NCBI GenBank assembly: GCA_000421005.1
Contig: ATWA01000004.1
Span: 1-64,000, forward strand
DNA from: Clostridiales bacterium NK3B98
GTDB lineage: Bacteria; Bacillota; Clostridia; Oscillospirales; Oscillospiraceae
DNA: 64,000 nt
Reading direction: 5' to 3'
Shown: positions 42,970 to 48,615 of the stretch, piece by piece
Position numbering within the stretch: position 1 is the first letter of the stretch
Layout: every line of letters begins with the position of its first letter
The notes under the pieces: model-generated
Seen by the model: only the letters and a program-made list of their open reading frames with translations
What the model was told of the DNA's origin: nothing
The model's database searches: none
Position numbers and translations under genes: made by a program

Positions 42970-43095
42970 TTCACAAAATATGCCAGTGGCATATTTTGTG
43001 AAGCGAGACAGATTCACGCCGAAGGCGCTCATCTATCTCATCCGCTGCCCCGAACCCCCCGCCAGATTTTCTTTCAGAAAATGCGGCAGAGCCGC
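42970..43095. repeat. Second triloop hairpin array
   Basis: Four inverted repeats with three-base loops in a row: TTCACAAAATATGCC-AGT-GGCATATTTTGTGAA (42970-43002, 15-bp perfect stem), CGCC-GAA-GGCG (43017-43027), ATTTTCT-TTC-AGAAAAT (43066-43082) and GCGGC-AGA-GCCGC (43083-43095). The ATGCC-AGY-GGCAT core followed by GCC-GAA-GGC repeats the order seen at 233-285. No gene is visible between 42853 and 43364 apart from the promoter and leader at 43191-43287. Confidence 0.65.
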
Positions 43096-43190
43096 TACAA
43101 AACAACCCATGCAGGGCAGTCACGGCGGTTCACAAATCAGATGCTCCCCGCCTCATCTCGTCCACCCTGTCCAAACTTCCACCCTCCCCC

Positions 43191-43219
43191 TTGTATTTCC
43201 CCCACGCTGCTGTTATACT
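43191..43219 (+). promoter_or_regulatory. Promoter upstream of leader repeat and relic ORF
   Basis: TTGTAT (43191-43196), 17-bp spacer, TATACT (43214-43219). Confidence 0.65.
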
Positions 43220-43231
43220 GCCCCTGTCAGC

Positions 43232-43287
43232 ATGAGCCTGATCTGAACGAATGGCGGTCACACCACAACCGTTCAGGTCAGGCTCAT
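43232..43287 (+). repeat. Large inverted repeat in the 5' leader
   Basis: Arms ATGAGCCTGATCTGAACG (43232-43249) and CGTTCAGGTCAGGCTCAT (43270-43287) match at 17 of 18 positions around a 20-nt centre. It begins a few bases after the expected transcript start of the promoter at 43191-43219, so the RNA would open with a long stem. It may be an RNA control element, an operator or a recombination site. Confidence 0.7.
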
Positions 43288-43364
43288 CTTTTGTCCCTCA
43301 AACTCTGTATATCAAATGATGGATGCGGAAACAATAGCGAAAAGGCCAAAAGGAGGACTGTACC

Positions 43365-43532
43365 ACGCCTGAACGCAATACGGATTCCGTTGTCCGGGAG
43401 GATGCCCTTGCTCAGGAGCTTTGGCTGAACTACTTCAACCGTTATCTCTTCGACCACGGCATGATTTCCGAAGGAGAGCGCAGCCGCATGACCGCTCTGA
43501 TTGCGGAGCAGCAATCCCACAGCGGCAGATAA
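43365..43532 (+). pseudogene. Small mobile-element-type ORF lacking a start codon
   Basis: An open frame of 55 codons reads TPERNTDSVVREDALAQELW then LNYFNRYLFDHGMISEGERS. Its LNYFNRYLF...GxISExER pattern resembles short proteins (about 50-70 residues) that often sit beside serine recombinases on clostridial integrative elements (recalled, not searched). AGGAGG lies at the right distance, but the codons there read ACC-ACG, not ATG; the first in-frame ATG (43459) falls late. It is therefore a decayed gene or uses a very rare ACG start. A hairpin with AAAGCGGAG/CTCCGCTTT follows. Confidence 0.55.
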
Positions 43533-43540
43533 ACGCCGCA

Positions 43541-43574
43541 AAAGCGGAGGCACCCGGCTGGATGTCTCCGCTTT
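43541..43574. terminator. Hairpin after relic ORF
   Basis: AAAGCGGAG / CTCCGCTTT arms, 16-nt loop; weak T run. It lies between the relic ORF and the converging relB-type gene. Confidence 0.55.
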
Positions 43575-43611
43575 GCTGTCATGGCTTCTATTTCCCGAAT
43601 AAATCGCTGTC

Positions 43612-43890
43612 TTATGCTTTCAGATCCGCAAATAGTTCATCCAAATCCTGATACCCCTTCACTGACGGGTCTTTGGCAATCCGCTCCGCCTCCAGCATGG
43701 CAGCCACCGTCTCCCGGTTGGGCTGATTTAGCGTGATTTCAAAGGGAATCCGTCCCTCCCGCAGAGACTGGCGTACAAAGATGTTGAACGCCGTGGTCAG
43801 GTTCATGCCCAGCTCTCCAAACAGGGCTTCTGCCTGCGCCTTCAGCTCTGCATCCATGCGGATACTGATATTTGTTGTCGTTCCAGCCAT
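43612..43890 (-). CDS. RelB/DinJ family antitoxin (orphan)
   Basis: A 92-residue antitoxin. The N-terminal ribbon-helix-helix (TTNISIRMDAELKAQAEALFGELGMNLTTA) binds DNA and the C-terminal tail, ending YQDLDELFADLKA, would wrap a RelE/YafQ toxin. AGGAG lies 9 nt before the ATG at 43890. No toxin gene follows on this strand; the downstream DNA holds only a hairpin and the relic ORF. It may be an orphan, or cross-talk with the Phd-RelE pair 150 bp away. Confidence 0.85.
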   Translation of the reverse strand: MAGTTTNISIRMDAELKAQAEALFGELGMNLTTAFNIFVRQSLREGRIPFEITLNQPNRETVAAMLEAERIAKDPSVKGYQDLDELFADLKA

Positions 43891-43917
43891 TGTATCAGCT
43901 CCTTTCTGGTTTCTATT

Positions 43918-43946
43918 ATTATACGATATTTGCACGAATATTACAA
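43918..43946 (-). promoter_or_regulatory. Promoter of relB-type antitoxin
   Basis: Minus-strand TTGTAA (43946-43941), 17-bp spacer, TATAAT (43923-43918). GCACGAA occurs twice nearby (43932-43938 and about 43952-43958), possibly operator half-sites for the ribbon-helix-helix protein. Confidence 0.65.
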
Positions 43947-43993
43947 TACAGCGCACGAAATAATTGCACTCATGGATTATACTCTTTCTTGTC

Positions 43994-44022
43994 TTTACAA
44001 AATGATAATATCCTGATAAAAT
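43994..44022 (+). promoter_or_regulatory. Promoter of Phd-RelE pair
   Basis: TTTACA (43994-43999), 17-bp spacer, TAAAAT (44017-44022), 24 bp before the antitoxin start. Confidence 0.6.
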
Positions 44023-44045
44023 ACAGATAAAGGAGCGTGATCCCT

Positions 44046-44318
44046 ATGATGACCATTCGCCCGGTATCTGACCTTCGTAACAAGTACCCGGAAATTGAAG
44101 AAACCGTATTGAAAACCGGCGAGCCTGTTTTTCTGACCAAAAACGGCTACGGCTCTATGGTGGTGATGAGTCTGGAGCAGTATTCCCGGCTCACCGACCA
44201 GGTGGAGTGGAAGCTGGACGAGGCGGACCGTGCCGCTGCGGCCAGTGAGGTGCGTCTCTCCGGCGAGGAGGTCTTTGGCGCAGCAAGGAGGCGTATCCGT
44301 GGGAAAGAAAGGGTATAA
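44046..44318 (+). CDS. Phd/YefM family antitoxin
   Basis: A 90-residue antitoxin of a type II toxin-antitoxin pair. TIRPVSDLRNKYPEIEETV and GEPVFLTKNGYGSMVVMSLEQY are typical of the DNA-binding Phd/YefM fold; the charged tail would cover the toxin. AAAGGAG precedes the tandem ATGs (44046, 44049). The gene overlaps the toxin gene by 20 bp. Confidence 0.92.
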   Translation: MMTIRPVSDLRNKYPEIEETVLKTGEPVFLTKNGYGSMVVMSLEQYSRLTDQVEWKLDEADRAAAASEVRLSGEEVFGAARRRIRGKERV

Positions 44319-44613
44319 GCTTCGGTTCCTCCCTCTGTTTCAGGAAGACTTGAACGAGATTGTGGACTATGTCGCCTTCCGTCTGGAAAATCCCGGAGCA
44401 GCGGAACGGCTGGTAGATGCGGTAGAGGCGGCAATTCAGGAGCGTCTGCCCCATGCCGAATCCTTTGAGCCGTATTTCAGCGCAAAAGAACGCAATTACC
44501 CCTACTACCGGATTCCAGTAAAGAACTTCACCGTGTTCTATGTGGTGATGGATGACGTGATGGAGGTTCGGAGAATCCTCTATTCCCGCAGCAACTGGCA
44601 GGAGCATCTATGA
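44299..44613 (+). CDS. RelE/ParE family toxin
   Basis: A 104-residue toxin. YKLRFLPLFQEDLNEIVDYV and the C-terminal MEVRRILYSRSNW match the RelE/ParE fold, which either cuts mRNA in the ribosome or poisons gyrase; the sequence alone does not decide. The GTG start lies 7 nt after AAGGAGG inside the antitoxin gene, so its synthesis depends on antitoxin translation. A 13-bp hairpin (44614-44648) follows. Confidence 0.88.
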   Translation: MGKKGYKLRFLPLFQEDLNEIVDYVAFRLENPGAAERLVDAVEAAIQERLPHAESFEPYFSAKERNYPYYRIPVKNFTVFYVVMDDVMEVRRILYSRSNWQEHL

Positions 44614-44648
44614 CAAGCGCCGTCCCCGGCACGGAGGGACGGCGCTTG
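44614..44648. terminator. Hairpin after toxin gene
   Basis: CAAGCGCCGTCCC / GGGACGGCGCTTG, 13-bp perfect stem, 9-nt loop, no T run, directly behind the toxin stop. Confidence 0.6.
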
Positions 44649-44699
44649 CATTGGTATGGGGCGGCAGTAATGTTTCCTGTTTCATAGATTGTGCCTTTG

Positions 44700-44972
44700 C
44701 TATTCGATATTCAGAGAAACCCGATAAGTAATCGTGATTCCATGCTCCTGTGCAGTTCGGTTGTTTCGCCACAGGGTTACGGTTCGTATGGGTGTCATCT
44801 TTTTGACCATCTGTCCGCCCACAGAGCCTGCCTGACGGGAAGTCAGGTCACCGTTGTAGCCCTCCTTCAGGTTTACGCCCACCTCAGCGGCGGACTCCAT
44901 CTTGAACTTGTTCAGGGCCTCACGGGCTTCGGGCACCAGGGCCTGATTACCACGATTGCTGTTGCTAGCCAT
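44700..44972 (-). CDS. Alpha/beta-type small acid-soluble spore protein with atypical C-terminus
   Basis: A 90-residue SASP. The first conserved box (ALVPEAREALNKFKMESAAEVGV) with the germination-protease cleavage region and the second box (YNGDLTSRQAGSVGGQMVKKM) are clear. SASPs coat and protect spore DNA. Instead of the usual short tail after MVKKM (about 8-10 residues) this protein continues for 33 residues (TPIRTVTLWRNNRTAQEHGI and onward) with no family likeness. AGGAG lies about 10 nt before the ATG at 44972. A sigma-G-like promoter is present upstream. Confidence 0.88.
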   Translation of the reverse strand: MASNSNRGNQALVPEAREALNKFKMESAAEVGVNLKEGYNGDLTSRQAGSVGGQMVKKMTPIRTVTLWRNNRTAQEHGITITYRVSLNIE

Positions 44973-45028
44973 AGTCAAACATCTCCTTCTCGCATTTGTT
45001 GACAACCCATGCTCGGGTCGTCTGATGC

Positions 45029-45057
45029 TAGGATGTGCCGAACTGCGGCGCATATGC
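45029..45057 (-). promoter_or_regulatory. Sigma-G-like forespore promoter of SASP gene
   Basis: Minus-strand GCATA (45057-45053), 17-bp spacer, CATCCTA (45035-45029). This fits the forespore sigma-G consensus (-35 GNATR, -10 CATNNTA) and the known control of SASP genes. Confidence 0.7.
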
Positions 45058-45093
45058 CCGACAATTTTTGGCAGCAAAGGACGTCAAGTTTTA

Positions 45094-45107
45094 AATTGTA
45101 TACAATT
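45094..45107. promoter_or_regulatory. OhrR-box-like palindrome
   Basis: AATTGTATACAATT, a perfect 14-bp palindrome identical to the core of the OhrR operator of Bacillus. It lies 63 bp before the -10 of the DUF3737 gene and about 1 kb from the gpx-ohrR operon, which has a similar site. Confidence 0.55.
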
Positions 45108-45166
45108 ATTTTGTGTTGCTAATCTGTATTTCAGCAGAGATGTGCATTTCTCATTTTGTTGCCATG

Positions 45167-45175
45167 TGCTATAAT
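45167..45175 (+). promoter_or_regulatory. Extended -10 promoter of DUF3737 gene
   Basis: TGCTATAAT, a TG-extended -10 box, 39 bp before the start codon. No good -35 is visible, as is usual for this type. Confidence 0.6.
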
Positions 45176-45213
45176 GTGAATGATAAATCATACTCAGGCA
45201 AAGGAGTTTTTCC

Positions 45214-46068
45214 ATGAAAACCTATCAGAACCAGACCTTCGACCAGGAGCGTGCCCTCTACGGCAGCGACGGCATTGCTGTCACCCAGTGCAGATTTGAC
45301 GGCCCCGCTGACGGCGAGAGTGCCTTTAAGGAGTGCCGCAACGTCACCGTAAAGGACAGCTTTTTCAACCTGCGCTATCCCTTTTGGCACGACCACCACC
45401 TCTCCATTGAAAGCTGCGAAATGACCCCTCTGTGCAGGGCGGCGCTGTGGTATACCAGAGACGTGACCATCACCCACACCAAGCTCCACGGCATCAAAGC
45501 CCTCCGGGAGTGCGATCAGGTACGGATGCAGGGCTGTGACATTGTCTCCCCGGAGTTTGGCTGGTCCTCCCGGGATGTGGAGATGACCGACACCAGCGCC
45601 GAGAGCGAATACTTCATGTTCCGGGGAGAGCGGCTGCATTTCCGCAACGTCACCCTGAAGGGCAAGTATTCCTTCCAGTATATCACCGACTCCCTCTTTG
45701 AAAACTGCAACTTCGACACCAAAGACGCCTTTTGGCACGCAAAAAACGTAGTGGTGAAAAACAGCGTGATTCGGGGCGAATATCTGGCGTGGTACTGCGA
45801 AAACGTCACCTTTGACCACTGCACCATTATTGGCACCCAGCCCCTGTGCTACTGCAAGGGGTTGAAGCTGATTGACTGCCAGATGGTGGACACCGACCTG
45901 TCCTTTGAGCGCTCTCAGGTAGATGCTACCCTCACCGCTCCGGTGGACAGCATCAAAAATCCCCGTTCCGGCATCATTCGTGTCCCCGCCGTGGGAGAAA
46001 TCATCTGGGACGATCCCCAAGCCGCCGGCGAGATTGTGGTCAATGGTCTGCGCTGGAATCACAATTAA
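45214..46068 (+). CDS. DUF3737 family parallel beta-helix protein
   Basis: A 284-residue protein matching DUF3737. It begins YQNQTFDQERALYGSDGI and consists of repeated short strands with regularly spaced Cys, Asn and Asp (FKECRNVTVKDSFF, FENCNFDTKDAFWHAKN, FDHCTIIGTQPLCYCKG), the look of a right-handed parallel beta-helix as in pectate-lyase-like proteins. No signal peptide. Function unknown. AAAGGAG lies 9 nt before the ATG. The OhrR-like palindrome upstream suggests peroxide control (inference). Confidence 0.85.
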   Translation: MKTYQNQTFDQERALYGSDGIAVTQCRFDGPADGESAFKECRNVTVKDSFFNLRYPFWHDHHLSIESCEMTPLCRAALWYTRDVTITHTKLHGIKALRECDQVRMQGCDIVSPEFGWSSRDVEMTDTSAESEYFMFRGERLHFRNVTLKGKYSFQYITDSLFENCNFDTKDAFWHAKNVVVKNSVIRGEYLAWYCENVTFDHCTIIGTQPLCYCKGLKLIDCQMVDTDLSFERSQVDATLTAPVDSIKNPRSGIIRVPAVGEIIWDDPQAAGEIVVNGLRWNHN

Positions 46069-46101
46069 CAGAAAAGACACATCTATCCTCGCTCTTTCCC
46101 C

Positions 46102-46130
46102 TTGACAAGGGCAATTGTATTGTGTACAAT
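46102..46130 (+). promoter_or_regulatory. Promoter and OhrR-type operator of gpx operon
   Basis: TTGACA (46102-46107), 17-bp spacer, TACAAT (46125-46130). ATTGTA (46114-46119) and TACAAT form an inverted repeat with a 5-bp centre that overlaps the -10 box, fitting repression by the OhrR protein encoded at the end of the operon. Confidence 0.75.
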
Positions 46131-46155
46131 CATTTCAAACAGGAGGATCACCTGA

Positions 46156-46194
46156 ATGAAATCCCAAGGAGGGCAATACAATGAGCATTTATGA
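46156..46194 (+). other. Possible 12-codon leader ORF overlapping gpx start
   Basis: AGGAGG (46141-46146) is followed after 9 nt by an ATG that opens MKSQGGQYNEHL and stops 14 nt inside gpx in another frame. gpx has its own AGGAGG within this mini-ORF. The arrangement could couple gpx translation to translation of the leader. No evidence that the peptide itself has a function. Confidence 0.4.
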
Positions 46195-46654
46195 TTACAA
46201 GGTAAAGAATATCAAGGGTGAAATGGTAAGCATGGATCAATTCCGGGACAAGGTGCTGCTGATCGTCAACACCGCCACCGGCTGCGGCTTCACCCCTCAA
46301 TATGACGGGCTGGAGGCCCTTTATAAGAAATACCGGGAGCAGGGCTTTGAGATTCTGGATTTCCCCTGCAACCAGTTCGGCAATCAGGCACCCGGCACCG
46401 AGGCGGAGATTTCCACCTTTTGCTCGGTGCGTTTCGGCACCACCTTCCCCCAATTCTCCAAGATTGAGGTCAACGGTGCCAACGCTGAGCCTCTGTTCAC
46501 TTTCCTCAAGAGCCAGAAGAAGGGGCTGCTGAACAGCGACATCAAATGGAACTTCACCAAGTTTCTGGTAGACCGGAAGGGCAACGTGGTAGATCGTTTT
46601 GCCCCTACCGTCACCCCGGAGAAAATTGACGGCGCCGTTGCTGCCCTGCTGTAA
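46181..46654 (+). CDS. Glutathione peroxidase family thiol peroxidase
   Basis: A 157-residue thioredoxin-fold peroxidase. The catalytic Cys is in VNTATGCGFTPQYDGL (TGC codon, so Cys not selenocysteine), followed by the DFPCNQFGNQAPG box and KWNFTKFLVDRKG. Bacterial members usually use thioredoxin rather than glutathione and reduce organic hydroperoxides. First gene of an OhrR-controlled operon with a TSCPD protein, a flavodoxin and OhrR. Confidence 0.93.
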   Translation: MSIYDYKVKNIKGEMVSMDQFRDKVLLIVNTATGCGFTPQYDGLEALYKKYREQGFEILDFPCNQFGNQAPGTEAEISTFCSVRFGTTFPQFSKIEVNGANAEPLFTFLKSQKKGLLNSDIKWNFTKFLVDRKGNVVDRFAPTVTPEKIDGAVAALL

Positions 46655-46663
46655 CCGTTTATC

Positions 46664-46692
46664 CTGCCCCGCCCTGTGCGGGGCGGAGCAGT
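46664..46692 (+). terminator. GC-rich hairpin between gpx and TSCPD gene
   Basis: CTGCCCCGC and GCGGGGCGGAGCAG arms pair imperfectly; no T run. It may lower expression of the genes downstream. Confidence 0.4.
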
Positions 46693-46734
46693 TTCGCCCG
46701 CATTTCCGGGCAGATAAAAAAGGAGTGCATCCCT

Positions 46735-46998
46735 ATGAGGTATACCTATCGTCCCAAAATGACCTGTTCCACTCAGATTGATTTGGATATTGACGGAGAT
46801 GTGGTACATAATATCCAGTTCACCGGCGGCTGCAACGGAAACCTGAAAGCCATTTCCAAGCTGGTGGACGGCATGACGGTGGAACAGATTGAAGCAAAGC
46901 TGCTGGGCAACACCTGCGGTATGCGACCCACCTCCTGCGCAGATCAGTTGGCCAGAGCCGCCCGGGCGGCCTACGAAGCAGCACAGGCGCAGGCATAA
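46735..46998 (+). CDS. TSCPD domain-containing protein (TIGR03905 type)
   Basis: An 87-residue protein of the TSCPD family, named after its conserved tail motif, here RPTSCADQLARAAR. The domain also occurs at the end of vitamin B12-dependent ribonucleotide reductases; stand-alone forms are of unknown role. Conserved Cys residues in TGGCNGNLKAIS, NTCGMRP and TSCADQ could bind metal. AAAGGAG precedes the start. Co-transcribed in the peroxide operon. Confidence 0.9.
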   Translation: MRYTYRPKMTCSTQIDLDIDGDVVHNIQFTGGCNGNLKAISKLVDGMTVEQIEAKLLGNTCGMRPTSCADQLARAARAAYEAAQAQA

Positions 46999-47010
46999 GG
47001 AGAGATCACG

Positions 47011-47421
47011 ATGAAAATTGCAGTACGTTATTTCACCCGTTCCGGCAACACCAAAAAGCTGGCTGACGCCATTGCAGAGGCTCTGGGCGTGGAGGCAAAG
47101 GATTTGTCCGCCCCGCTGACCGAAAAGGTAGACTTGCTCTTTCTGGGCAGCAGCGTCTATGCTTACGGCGTAGACGGCAAAGTGCGAAATTACTTGGAGG
47201 ACAACGCCATGCGTATCGGCAAGCTGGTGAACTTCTCCACCGCCGCCCTCATCAGCGGCACCTATGCCCAGATCAGCAAAATTGCTGAGCAGAACGACAT
47301 TCCTCTGGCCAAAGAGGAGTTCCACTGCCGCGGCTCTTTCGCCATGCTCCACAAGGGCAGACCCAACCAGGAGGACTTGGCGCAGGCTGCCGAGTTTGCC
47401 CGCAGCGTGGCGGGGGTGTAA
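47011..47421 (+). CDS. Flavodoxin family protein
   Basis: A 136-residue short flavodoxin-like protein. The FMN phosphate loop is FTRSGNTKKLADAIA and the second binding loop is LFLGSSVYAYGVDG. It could carry electrons to the peroxidase or to repair enzymes. The short length and missing long insertion distinguish it from classical flavodoxins. AAGGAGA precedes the ATG, 12 bp after the TSCPD gene. Confidence 0.9.
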   Translation: MKIAVRYFTRSGNTKKLADAIAEALGVEAKDLSAPLTEKVDLLFLGSSVYAYGVDGKVRNYLEDNAMRIGKLVNFSTAALISGTYAQISKIAEQNDIPLAKEEFHCRGSFAMLHKGRPNQEDLAQAAEFARSVAGV

Positions 47422-47426
47422 GCGCC

Positions 47427-47870
47427 ATGCCGGAAGAGAGAAGCTTTGACCCCCTCAAGCTGGAAAATCAGCTCTGCTTTCCCCTGTACGCCGCCGCCAA
47501 AGAGGTGGTGCGCCGGTACAAGCCTTTGCTGGACCGGCTGGATCTGACCTACACTCAATACATTTTAATGATGGTGCTGTGGGACAGGCAGGCCCAGACG
47601 GTAAAGGAGCTGGGGGAGGCGCTGTATCTGGACTCAGGCACCCTGTCCCCGGTGTTGAAAAAGCTGGAGCAAAAGGGCTATGTCAGCCGCAACCGCTGTA
47701 CCGACGACGAGCGCAGCCTGATGGTGGAGATCACCCCCCAGGGCATGGCCCTGCGGGAGCAGGCGCTGGCAGTTCCGGAGCAGATTTCCGCCTGCATCGC
47801 TTTGGAGCCGGAAGAGGCGAAACGGCTTTACGACCTGTTATATAAGCTGCTGGGCAGTATGTATGAATAA
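47427..47870 (+). CDS. ohrR: OhrR-type MarR family peroxide-sensing repressor
   Basis: A 147-residue MarR protein very close to OhrR. The sensing Cys is in KLENQLCFPLYAA, the same context as Cys15 of Bacillus OhrR; the winged helix contains VKELGEALYLDSGTLSPVLK and the basic wing RCTDDERS. Oxidation of the Cys by organic peroxide releases the repressor from DNA. It ends the gpx operon, starts 5 bp after the flavodoxin gene, and likely represses its own promoter at 46102-46130. The usual ohr/osmC target gene is not here. Confidence 0.93.
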   Translation: MPEERSFDPLKLENQLCFPLYAAAKEVVRRYKPLLDRLDLTYTQYILMMVLWDRQAQTVKELGEALYLDSGTLSPVLKKLEQKGYVSRNRCTDDERSLMVEITPQGMALREQALAVPEQISACIALEPEEAKRLYDLLYKLLGSMYE

Positions 47871-47877
47871 GGACAGC

Positions 47878-47913
47878 AAAAGGACTATCTCAAATGGCGA
47901 GATAGTCCTTTTT
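47878..47913. terminator. Terminator of gpx-ohrR operon
   Basis: AAAAGGACTATCTC / GAGATAGTCCTTTT, 14-bp stem, with A and T runs on either side; also serves the converging DUF2461 gene. Confidence 0.9.
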
Positions 47914-47917
47914 GTCA

Positions 47918-48607
47918 TCAAAAATCCTCTGTCACCGGGGGTTCCAGCCGCAGGTCATCAAAATACTGATAGAATCCCACCAGCTCCTGCCATCCGTCTG
48001 CCAGCGTCTGTACCAGCTCCGGGGAGCGGAACAGATCGTCCGGCTCGCAGTGGCGCACCAGAGAGATAAACTTCCGGTTGTACCACGGTGTCAGCAGCTT
48101 GGAAGTCTCCCCTTTGGGGCGTTTGTACTCCTCCCCTTCCAAAGTGAAGAGGTTCTGTTTTTGGAATCGGCGCACCAGCTTTTCCATCGTTTTGGGGTCA
48201 CGCTGGATCCGGCGGCGGTATTGCTCCATCTCCATCGGTCTGCCCCAATAGCCGAAGCCGTAATCGTACCCGGCAGCGGACACCTCAAACCACAGGGCAG
48301 GGATGCCGTGCCAGTCTGCGTCCCGGTCATGGGGGCGCTCCACCGACAGCCACAGGTGGTCTTTGTACGGTCCGCCCCCGTACAGCCGCCGGGCATCCCG
48401 GTAGATGCGGGTGATTTTCAGGTTGCCGGACAGCTTGGGGTTGCGCTCCATGAGGATATCATAAGCCTCATGCCCCAGCGCCACCATAGGATGGTAGAGC
48501 TGGGTGAGATAGATTTCCTTATGGTCGTTAAACCATGGCCGCTCGTTGTTGAATTTCAATTCCCACAGGAATTGAATGGTCTGGTCAGAAAAGCCTTGGA
48601 ACATCAT
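47918..48607 (-). CDS. DUF2461 domain-containing protein
   Basis: A 229-residue protein of the DUF2461 family, recognised by FLWELKFNNERPWFNDHKEIY near the start and the central KITRIYRDARRL then KDHLWLSV. No catalytic function is known. It follows the VanW-type gene by about 10 bp and so is probably co-transcribed with it. Start chosen at the ATG-ATG pair (48607/48604) with GAGAG 5 nt upstream; a GTG at 48619 would overlap the vanW stop. Confidence 0.85.
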   Translation of the reverse strand: MMFQGFSDQTIQFLWELKFNNERPWFNDHKEIYLTQLYHPMVALGHEAYDILMERNPKLSGNLKITRIYRDARRLYGGGPYKDHLWLSVERPHDRDADWHGIPALWFEVSAAGYDYGFGYWGRPMEMEQYRRRIQRDPKTMEKLVRRFQKQNLFTLEGEEYKRPKGETSKLLTPWYNRKFISLVRHCEPDDLFRSPELVQTLADGWQELVGFYQYFDDLRLEPPVTEDF

Positions 48608-48615
48608 GGGTACTC

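Noticed and set aside
44700-44830. Frameshift as the cause of the odd spore-protein tail
   Set aside because: Shifting either way soon after the MVKKM codons meets a stop or does not restore the usual family ending, so a simple one-base error is not supported.
46181-46654. Possible selenocysteine site in the glutathione peroxidase
   Set aside because: The catalytic codon is TGC (Cys) and the frame has no internal TGA.
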